From the NCBI GenBank assembly GCA_035548125.1, contig DASZTV010000032.1, forward strand, positions 1-64,000: a stretch of 64,000 bases of DNA, in the 5' to 3' direction. Origin of the DNA: DASZTV01 sp035548125 (GTDB lineage Bacteria; Actinomycetota; Actinomycetes; JAFAQI01). Both the position numbers and the translations under genes were made by a program. The notes beneath the pieces were generated by a model, which worked only from the letters and a program-made list of their open reading frames with translations, searched no databases and was not told the origin of the DNA. The number at the start of each line of letters is the position of its first letter. The stretch's first letter is position 1. Of the stretch, positions 21,903-28,359 are shown in pieces.

Positions 21903-24148
21903 CCTCTCCGACCGTCGACACCGTCGAGCACGCCGCGGCAACACCGGACCAGGCTCAGCCCTACGCCGAACTGGGTCTCAAGGACGACGAGTACGCCAGG
22001 ATCCGCGAGATCCTCGGCCGCCGGCCGACCGACAGCGAGCTGGCGATGTACTCGGTGATGTGGAGCGAACACTGCTCCTACAAGTCGAGCAAGGTTCATC
22101 TCCGCCAGTTCGGGGAGAACCCGCCGGCGAGCGACGCGATGCTCGTCGGGATGGGCGAGAACGCCGGTGTCGTCGATGTCGGCGGTGGCCTCGCGGTGAC
22201 GTTCAAGGTCGAGAGCCACAACCACCCGTCGTACGTCGAGCCCTACCAGGGCGCAGCGACCGGCGTCGGTGGCATCGTGCGCGACATCCTCACGATGGGT
22301 GCACGGCCGATCGCGGTGATGGACTCGCTCCGGTTCGGCGACGCCGACGCGCCCGACACCAAGCGGCTGGTCACCGGAGTGGTCGCCGGCGTCGGCGGCT
22401 ACGGCAACTGCCTCGGGCTGCCCAACATCGGTGGTGAGGTCGGCTTCGACCCGACGTACGGCGGCAACCCGCTGGTCAACGCGTTGTGTGTCGGCGTCCT
22501 CCCGCACGATCGGCTGCAGCTCGCGCAGGCCAAGGGCGCCGGCAACAAGGTCGTGCTGCTCGGCGCGTTGACCGGGCGCGACGGCATCGGCGGCGTCTCC
22601 GTGCTCGCGAGCGCAACCTTCGACGAGGAGAGTCCGAGCAAGCGGCCGAGCGTCCAGGTCGGCGACCCCTTCACCGAGAAGATCCTCATCGAGTGTTGCC
22701 TCGAGCTGTTCGACGCCGGTCTGGTGACCGGCATCCAGGACCTCGGCGGTGCCGGACTGTCGTGTGCGACCAGCGAGACCGCATCCCACGGCGACGGAGG
22801 CATGCGCGTCGAGCTCGACAAGGTGCCGCTGCGCGAACCGTCGATGTCGCCGCTCGAGGTGCTCACCAGCGAGTCGCAGGAGCGGATGCTCGCGATCGTC
22901 GAACCGGCCGACGTCGACGATGTCCTTGCGCTGTGCCAGAAGTGGGGTGTCCTCGCCACCGTGATCGGCGAGGTCACCGAGGGCGACCGCCTGGTCGTGA
23001 CCTGGCACGGCGACACCGTCGTGGACGCCCCGCCGGGCTCGCTCGCCGACGACGGGCCGGTCTACCAACGCCCGCTCGCGCGCCCCGACGACGTTCAGGA
23101 CGCGCTCGCCGCCGACAGTTCCGCGGCGCTGCCGCGACCGTCGACCGGTGACGAGCTTCGCGACACCCTGCTGCGCCTCGTCGGGTCGGCGGAACTGTGC
23201 AGCAGGCGCTGGGTGACCGAGCAGTACGACCGCTACGTGATCGGCGGCACCGTGCTCGCGATGCCGCACGATTCGGGGGTGGTCCGGCTCGGCGACGACA
23301 CCGTACGCGGCATCGCGCTCTCCCTCGACGGCAACGGTCGGTTCGCGAAGCTCGACCCGCACGACGGCGCACAGCTCGCGCTCTCCGAGGCGTATCGCAA
23401 CGTCGCGTGCGCCGGTGCCCGTCCGCTTGCGGTGTCGGACTGCCTCAACTTCGGCTCGCCCGAGGACCCCTCGGTGATGTGGCAGTTCGCCGAGGCGACC
23501 CGAGGTCTCGCCGAGGCGTGCCGGTCGCTCGGCACCCCGGTGACCGGCGGCAACGTCAGCTTCTACAACCAGACCGGCGCGACGGCGATCAACCCGACAC
23601 CGGTGATCGGCGTACTCGGTGTCCTCGAGGACGTACGGCGGCGGGTGCCGAGCGGGTTCGTCGCCGGGGGCGACCAGATCGTGTTGCTCGGCAGGACCGA
23701 CGACGAGCTCGACGGATCGGCGTGGGCCTGGGTGGTGCACCGTCATCTCGGCGGCCGCCCGCCCGCGGTGCGGCTCGGCGCCGAGCGTGCGCTCGCCGAG
23801 CTCCTGCGGGACGCCGCGCAGCAGTCGATGGTCGCGAGCGCGCACGACCTGTCGGAGGGCGGTCTGGCGCAGGCGCTGGTCGAGGCGTGCCTCATCGAAG
23901 ACGTCGGGGCTCGGGTGGTTCTCGCCGGCGACGGCTTCGTCGAGCTGTTCAGCGAGAGTGCCGCTCGCGCCCTGGTTACCACCCGCAACGCGGATGCCGT
24001 CGTCGCACTCGCGGACTCGCACGGCGTGACCGCGCGGGTGATCGGCGAGACCGGAGGAGACTCCCTCGTCGTCAGCGGCCAGTTCGAGGTCGGTCTCAGT
24101 GAGCTGCGGGAGCGGTTCGAGGCCACCCTCCCCGCCCTGTTCGGCTAG
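21899..24148 (+). CDS. purL: FGAM synthase large subunit PurL (small type)
   Basis: This 749-residue PurM-fold ATPase makes formylglycinamidine ribonucleotide with PurQ and PurS. Key segments are MWSEHCSYKSSK, the metal/ATP region VTFKVESHNHPSYVEPYQGAATG, and the second half with GGNVSFYNQTG. The length is that of the stand-alone bacterial PurL rather than the 1300-residue fused form, which fits the presence of separate purS and purQ. It overlaps purQ at the 5' end and the next gene at its stop by 1 bp. Confidence 0.97.
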   Translation: MTSPTVDTVEHAAATPDQAQPYAELGLKDDEYARIREILGRRPTDSELAMYSVMWSEHCSYKSSKVHLRQFGENPPASDAMLVGMGENAGVVDVGGGLAVTFKVESHNHPSYVEPYQGAATGVGGIVRDILTMGARPIAVMDSLRFGDADAPDTKRLVTGVVAGVGGYGNCLGLPNIGGEVGFDPTYGGNPLVNALCVGVLPHDRLQLAQAKGAGNKVVLLGALTGRDGIGGVSVLASATFDEESPSKRPSVQVGDPFTEKILIECCLELFDAGLVTGIQDLGGAGLSCATSETASHGDGGMRVELDKVPLREPSMSPLEVLTSESQERMLAIVEPADVDDVLALCQKWGVLATVIGEVTEGDRLVVTWHGDTVVDAPPGSLADDGPVYQRPLARPDDVQDALAADSSAALPRPSTGDELRDTLLRLVGSAELCSRRWVTEQYDRYVIGGTVLAMPHDSGVVRLGDDTVRGIALSLDGNGRFAKLDPHDGAQLALSEAYRNVACAGARPLAVSDCLNFGSPEDPSVMWQFAEATRGLAEACRSLGTPVTGGNVSFYNQTGATAINPTPVIGVLGVLEDVRRRVPSGFVAGGDQIVLLGRTDDELDGSAWAWVVHRHLGGRPPAVRLGAERALAELLRDAAQQSMVASAHDLSEGGLAQALVEACLIEDVGARVVLAGDGFVELFSESAARALVTTRNADAVVALADSHGVTARVIGETGGDSLVVSGQFEVGLSELRERFEATLPALFG

Positions 24149-24933
24149 TGCCTGCCGACCTCGCCACGCTGCGCGCGGCGTACGGCGCGCAGGTGCACCA
24201 CCTGGTCAGCTGGCTTGCGACGGTCCCGCTTGATCGGTGGGAGGCGCCCTCGCGGCTGCCCGGCTGGACGGTCGGTCAGCTCGCCTTCCACACGACCGAG
24301 GTGCCGGCAACGGTCGTCGCTGCACTCCTCGAGGGCCCGGTGAAGGAACGCGCGCTCACCATTGCGGAGTACACCGCGCACTGGCGTGGGGCGGCCGGCG
24401 AGATCGCAGAGCGTGAACGGGCCAACGCCGGCGCCATCACCCGCGACCAGGTGGTCGAGCGGCACGCCACCGCACTCGGCACGATGTCGAGCGCGCTCGA
24501 CGCGGCCGGGCCCGGTGACCCGATCGTGCGTGCTCGCCGGGGTCCGTTGCGGCTGTCGGACCTGATGGTCACGCGCGTCGACGAGCTCGTGGTGCACTCG
24601 CTGGACCTGACCGCGTCGGTTCCGGACCTGGCGCCGGTCCAGATCGACCGCGAGGCGCTCGGCGTTGCTGCCCGGATGCTGACCGGCATCCTGACCGAGC
24701 GGGCGCCCGGCAAGAGTGTCGAGGTCCGCATCCCGCCGTACGTCGCGGTCCAGTGCGTTCAGGGCCCGCGGCACACCCGTGGCACGCCACCCAACGTGGT
24801 CGAGATGGATCCGACCGCCTGGGTGGAGCTGGCCACCGGGCGCCTCGATTGGGCAGCCGCCGTCGGCGATGGTCGGGTTCGCGCGAGCGGGGAGCGCGCG
24901 GACATCTCCGCGCTCCTGCCGGTCCTCGCGTGA
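24148..24933 (+). CDS. Maleylpyruvate-isomerase-like / DinB-fold (mycothiol-dependent type) protein with SCP-like C-terminus
   Basis: This 261-residue protein has an N-terminal DinB four-helix domain (LRAAYGAQVHHLVSWLATVP, then LPGWTVGQLAFHTTEV with the first metal-type His). It also has the segment RVDELVVHSLDL and a C-terminal sterol-carrier-like domain. Members of this group are metal- and mycothiol-dependent transferases or isomerases, or of unknown function. Conservation next to purL is known in actinobacteria. The start codon overlaps the purL stop (TAGTG). Confidence 0.8.
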   Translation: MPADLATLRAAYGAQVHHLVSWLATVPLDRWEAPSRLPGWTVGQLAFHTTEVPATVVAALLEGPVKERALTIAEYTAHWRGAAGEIAERERANAGAITRDQVVERHATALGTMSSALDAAGPGDPIVRARRGPLRLSDLMVTRVDELVVHSLDLTASVPDLAPVQIDREALGVAARMLTGILTERAPGKSVEVRIPPYVAVQCVQGPRHTRGTPPNVVEMDPTAWVELATGRLDWAAAVGDGRVRASGERADISALLPVLA

Positions 24934-24975
24934 TTGCCGTCTCGCCGCGCTCTAACACCGCCAGACGGCAATCGC
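24930..24975. terminator. Stem-loop between convergent genes
   Basis: GATTGCCGTCT (24932-24942) pairs perfectly with AGACGGCAATC (24963-24973), and two more pairs (one G-U) extend it. The loop is 20 nt. It overlaps the stop of the upstream gene and abuts the stop of the LysE-type gene, so it can serve as a two-way terminator. There is a short T run (GGTTTTGC) just downstream on the plus strand. Confidence 0.7.
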
Positions 24976-25626
24976 TCAGGTTTTGCGACCGGTGGCGAGG
25001 ACGCCGGCGCCCACCGCCATGATCGCGAGGCCACCGGTGCCGCCGACCAGCTCGAGTCGCCGGGGTGAACCGGCGAACCACGACCGAACCGTGCTCGCCG
25101 CAGCGATCCACACCGAGTCCGACACCATCGCGAGCGCGAAGAAGATCGCGCCGAGGATCAGGATCTGGATCGGGACGCTGCCGTCGTTCCGACTGGTGAA
25201 CTGAGGGAGCACCGCGACCAGGAACACGATGGTCTTCGGGTTCGTCACCCCTACGGTCATGCCTTCGACGAAGGCGCGACGGTCGGATCGAGGCGCGCCG
25301 AAGGACGCCGAGATCGCCCCGGCCGTCGACTTCCGGGCGCGGAACGTCTTGAACCCGAGATAGAGCAGGTAGCAACCGCCGAGCAACTTGACCGCCGTGA
25401 AGGCCGCGACGGACTCCTCGACCAGCGCTCCGATGCCGAACGCGACCGCGACCGTCTGCACGTAGACGCCGAAGGAGTTGCCGACCATTGACAGCAGAGC
25501 TACTCGGCGACCGCTGGACAGTGCACGGCCGACGACGAACAAGACGCTCGGTCCCGGGATCACGATCACGACGAACCCGGTCACCGCGAACGCGAGAAGA
25601 TGCTCCGCCGACGGCATGCGCGTCAC
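24976..25626 (-). CDS. LysE/RhtB-family exporter
   Basis: The 216-residue membrane protein has about six hydrophobic segments and the family signature VIPGPSVLFVVGRALSSGRR in the first helix pair. GVTNPKTIVFLVAVLPQF follows in the middle, with a cytoplasmic basic loop between. Relatives export amino acids or homoserine lactone-like molecules. The start is at the first Met (MTRMPSAEH); Met4 is also possible. It converges with the purL cluster. Confidence 0.9.
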   Translation of the reverse strand: MTRMPSAEHLLAFAVTGFVVIVIPGPSVLFVVGRALSSGRRVALLSMVGNSFGVYVQTVAVAFGIGALVEESVAAFTAVKLLGGCYLLYLGFKTFRARKSTAGAISASFGAPRSDRRAFVEGMTVGVTNPKTIVFLVAVLPQFTSRNDGSVPIQILILGAIFFALAMVSDSVWIAAASTVRSWFAGSPRRLELVGGTGGLAIMAVGAGVLATGRKT

Positions 25627-25678
25627 GGTAGACGCGGACCGCGGCCGGCGGGCATCGATTTTCTCGCGGCGACCTCGC

Positions 25679-26512
25679 CTAGTTCCAGGACGAGGCGCGG
25701 AGGTTCGCGGCGCCGTGCCGCACTGCCTGGTGCCAGCTGTAGGTCAGTTTCGGCGGCCTCCCCCTTCCGCCCGTGAGCACTTCGGCGATCGAGGCGCCCG
25801 CCGGACGGGCAGTGCCGGCGCCGGCCAGCAGCGTCGGGTTCGAGTGGTAGCCGCCGAGGATGATCTGACGGTGCCCCCAGCACCCGGCTGACTTCGGGGT
25901 GAGGCAGTCCAGGTTGATGCTGCCGCCACCGGCGTAGCCGTCGTTGTACATCCAGTCATAGTCCGAGGCGAGTGGGCCGAAGTCGCCGGCCCAGACCGAC
26001 CCGTACTCGGTGATGCCGAGCAGGCGGAGCAGCGAGATCGCCGGCGCCGGATCGACGCTGAGCACCGCGGCGAGGTGCGACGCGTTGTTGAGAGCTCGGG
26101 TAAGGCCGCGGAAGGGCTTCATGCCTCGTGCGACGCGTTCCAGGTTCGTGACGACGAAGGTCTGCTCGGCAACGCTGAGCTTGCCGAAGTTGTCCGGGAG
26201 CTTCATCGCGGCCTTCTTCACCCCCTCCCTCACCCGGGCCCGGGCGATCGCCGACAACGCCTCGCGCGTGCACTTCTTGCTCCGCCAGTTCGACGCGCAG
26301 GTCGGCACGTAGTCCGGCACCGGGGGGAGGTTCCGCGCAGGATCGCGGACGGCCGCGGGGGCCAGGTCGAGAACTCGCGGCGGGCCGAGCACTTGGGGTC
26401 GTTGTGCGGCCCGGCCCGCCGCGACTGCCGTCGAAGTGGATCCGACAACGCCGGTGATCGCCAACACGACGCCGAGCGGCGCCACCAGGTGGCTCGAACG
26501 CTTCCGGGTCAT
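25679..26512 (-). CDS. Secreted CAP-like (SCP/PR1-like) protein
   Basis: The protein has 277 residues. The signal peptide (SSHLVAPLGVVLAITGVVG, cleaved near TAVAA) is followed by a helical region, LVTNLERV-type helix (FVVTNLERVARGMKPFRGL). Next come WMYNDGYAGGGSINLDC and GCWGHRQIIL, the latter resembling the CAP-domain motif with a conserved His. Four cysteines suggest two disulfides. Family assignment is by these motifs only. Its promoter region holds TTGACA elements like those of the peptide and regulator genes nearby, so it may belong to the same regulon (inference). Confidence 0.62.
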   Translation of the reverse strand: MTRKRSSHLVAPLGVVLAITGVVGSTSTAVAAGRAAQRPQVLGPPRVLDLAPAAVRDPARNLPPVPDYVPTCASNWRSKKCTREALSAIARARVREGVKKAAMKLPDNFGKLSVAEQTFVVTNLERVARGMKPFRGLTRALNNASHLAAVLSVDPAPAISLLRLLGITEYGSVWAGDFGPLASDYDWMYNDGYAGGGSINLDCLTPKSAGCWGHRQIILGGYHSNPTLLAGAGTARPAGASIAEVLTGGRGRPPKLTYSWHQAVRHGAANLRASSWN

Positions 26513-26564
26513 CGACGCGTCCCTCCCGAACGGCGCGTCGAGTGAACCTCCGCCGATCAGATGA

Positions 26565-26582
26565 TGTCAAGTTCTGTCAACT
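26565..26582. promoter_or_regulatory. Tandem TGTCAA element in promoter region of CAP-like gene
   Basis: TGTCAAGTTCTGTCAACT contains two TGTCAA words 10 bp apart (one helical turn). Read on the minus strand they are TTGACA boxes about 55-70 bp before the start at 26512. They may be a -35 box and/or half-sites for the local HTH/TPR regulator; the same GTTGAC core recurs at 26665 and 28281-28310. Confidence 0.4.
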
Positions 26583-26663
26583 ATTTGCCACGCGACCTCG
26601 GCCAGACGGCGGCGGGAAAGTTCCGTCGGTCGGCGCAACTTACGACAGATCACGCTCAGCGTT

Positions 26664-26694
26664 GGTTGACTCAGTCATTTGCCAGAAGTTAACT
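26664..26694 (+). promoter_or_regulatory. Promoter/operator of secreted-peptide gene
   Basis: TTGACT (26666-26671), 17 bp, and TTAACT (26689-26694) form a sigma-70-like promoter 32 bp upstream of the peptide ATG. The same bases make an imperfect dyad, GTTGAC-N17-GTTAAC. Inside it TGACTCAGTCA (26667-26677) is a perfect 11-bp palindrome. The layout suits autoregulated peptide expression; the binding protein is not known. Confidence 0.45.
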
Positions 26695-26726
26695 CCGCGC
26701 ATCGGATCGAGCAAAAGGAGCGCGTC

Positions 26727-26846
26727 ATGGTTCGTCGGATCACCTGTGTCCTCGCGGCGATCGTCATCGCAGGGTTCACCACTGCGGCACCTGCGGCGGC
26801 GTCGAACGGAACCGTCAAGCCGATGGGTCATCTCTACTGCTGCTGA
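26727..26846 (+). CDS. Secreted small peptide, 39 aa, candidate signalling peptide
   Basis: ATG 26727 follows AAAAGGAG with 6-7 nt spacing, one of the best ribosome sites in the window. The product begins MVRRITCVLAAIVIAGFT, a positively charged start and hydrophobic core. A typical signal-peptidase site, APAAA, ends at residue 25, leaving SNGTVKPMGHLYCC as predicted mature 14-mer with two terminal cysteines. The gene ends 31 bp from the end of a convergent HTH/TPR regulator gene. That pairing resembles RRNPP peptide-receptor cassettes. No homologue is recognised from memory. The strong RBS and clean signal peptide argue for a real gene; the signalling role is inference. Confidence 0.7.
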   Translation: MVRRITCVLAAIVIAGFTTAAPAAASNGTVKPMGHLYCC

Positions 26847-26877
26847 GCGGAGCCGCGCCGCGCTGGGGCCGGAGTAC

Positions 26878-28224
26878 CTACCGGCTCAGCTGGAGCGCAG
26901 CGGGCAGTTGAAGGCCGGTGGCGACGGCGGCGCGCCGGTAGGCGTCTAGGGCGCCCGCCGCGTCGCCGACCGACTCCAGTTGGGCGCCCAGGTCGAGCCA
27001 CAACTGGGCTGCCGCCCGGTCCTGTCCGACTCCGGTGAGCAGGCCAACCGCGGTTCGGTAGTGATCCCGGGCGGCCGCCGCGTCGCCGGCGCGGGCCGCG
27101 ATTTGGCCGAGGACGGAGGCTGCGCCGGCCGCGGCGAGCGGAGCGGCGTCGCGCGTCGCGTCCAGCGCGGCCTCGGCGAGCTCAGTTGCCGCAGCGTCCT
27201 CGCCGGCCGCCAGCCGCACGCGAGCGAGCGCCACGTCACAGTGCGCCATGTCGGCGACGCTCGCACTCGATGTGGTCAGGTCAGCCCTTGCCCTTTCGAG
27301 GTTGCCCTGGGCGGCGGACAGATCTGGCGGGTCGAGGGAGAGTTGCATGACGCCGACCTCGGCGCGGAGTCGGGCGAGGTTGCGCCGATCCTCGCCGGAG
27401 GCGAGCAGTGCGAGTGCGCGCTCCGCCAGCGGGACGGCCTCCGTCGTGTGTCCGCGTTGCGCTTCGAACACGCTCGCGTTCCAGTACGCCGCTGCCATTG
27501 CGTTCGGCGCCCCGCTCTCCTCCGCCCGCTCGATGGCCGTCATCGCGATGCGCACCGCATGTCCGGCGTCGCCGCGCTCGAAGTGGGCGGCGGCAACGGT
27601 CACCGCCAGCCGAATCGCCTCTTCGCCGCCATCGATCCCGGCGGCCTTGAGCGCTCTCAGCGCCGATTCTCCGACGTCGACGGCGCGGGCCAGGTCGCCG
27701 GACTCGCGGTAGCACCGACTCAACGCGACTCGCACCGCCAGCGCGGCTCCGCCGGACTCCTGCTCCGCCAGGCGCTCGAGCATCACGATCGCCTCGTCGT
27801 AACGGCCGAGCGCTTCCAATGCTCGGGCCTGCAAGAGCTGCCCGCGCCGTAGTGCGGTAGGCCCGACCGGTTCCGAACCGTCGCCGAGCAGAAGCTCCAC
27901 CTCACGGAGGGCGACCTCGGCGTCGCCAGTCTCCACCGCGAGCTCCGCGTGCAGCAGGGTGAGAAGCACCTCGTCAGAGCGGGCCGGCGACACCCCGAGC
28001 ACGAGGTACTCCGGCGTCGTGTCGAGTAGTCCGGCGAACGCCTCGAGCAGCTTCACGTCGGGTCGCCGCTGGCCGGACTCGATACGGGAGATATAGCCCA
28101 CCGTGACGGCACCGGCAGCGAGCGCCTCCTGGGTGAGCCCGCAGGCGAGGCGGCGATCCCGGATCCGCTTGCCGAGCGTGGTCAGGTCGGCATCGTGCAG
28201 TCGTCCGGCGAGGTCGGCGTCCAT
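26878..28224 (-). CDS. HTH (XRE-type) transcriptional regulator with TPR repeats, RRNPP-like
   Basis: The protein has 448 residues from ATG 28224. An XRE HTH covers about residues 16-75 (LGKRIRDRRLACGLTQEALA, then GYISRIESGQRRP and LDTTPEYLVLG). The rest is helical TPR-type repeats, Ala/Leu/Glu-rich pairs of about 34-40 residues (for example LGRYDEAIVMLERLAEQE, ALRALKAAG, VFEAQRGHTTEAVPLAERAL). This is the layout of Rap/Rgg/NprR/PlcR (RRNPP) receptors and of several actinobacterial regulators. It converges with a 39-codon secreted-peptide gene and is divergent from a secreted DUF6351 gene. Its own promoter region contains an AGTTGAC-N16-GTCAACT dyad. Confidence 0.88.
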   Translation of the reverse strand: MDADLAGRLHDADLTTLGKRIRDRRLACGLTQEALAAGAVTVGYISRIESGQRRPDVKLLEAFAGLLDTTPEYLVLGVSPARSDEVLLTLLHAELAVETGDAEVALREVELLLGDGSEPVGPTALRRGQLLQARALEALGRYDEAIVMLERLAEQESGGAALAVRVALSRCYRESGDLARAVDVGESALRALKAAGIDGGEEAIRLAVTVAAAHFERGDAGHAVRIAMTAIERAEESGAPNAMAAAYWNASVFEAQRGHTTEAVPLAERALALLASGEDRRNLARLRAEVGVMQLSLDPPDLSAAQGNLERARADLTTSSASVADMAHCDVALARVRLAAGEDAAATELAEAALDATRDAAPLAAAGAASVLGQIAARAGDAAAARDHYRTAVGLLTGVGQDRAAAQLWLDLGAQLESVGDAAGALDAYRRAAVATGLQLPAALQLSR

Positions 28225-28280
28225 CGGTGCGGCTTCCCGTCTGGGCAGGGGAGGACCAGCGCCCCCCAAGGCAGAATCGA

Positions 28281-28310
28281 AGTTGACTGATTTTTCCCCA
28301 CCTGTCAACT
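28281..28310. promoter_or_regulatory. 7-bp dyad between regulator and DUF6351 genes
   Basis: AGTTGAC (28281-28287) and GTCAACT (28304-28310) form a perfect 7-bp inverted repeat with 16 bp between. Each arm also supplies a -35-like TTGACT/TTGACA facing outward in the two directions. The site is 57 bp from the regulator start and 50 bp from the DUF6351 start. Autoregulation by the HTH/TPR protein is plausible. Confidence 0.5.
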
Positions 28311-28359
28311 CTGCTTTCGCGCTCCGGCGGCAGGACCCGTCGCGGGAGGGGCGAACCGG

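Noticed and set aside
21725..24022. 765-codon minus-strand frame opposite purL
   Set aside because: Shadow of purL; the composition is His/Arg/Asp-rich without any recognisable motif.
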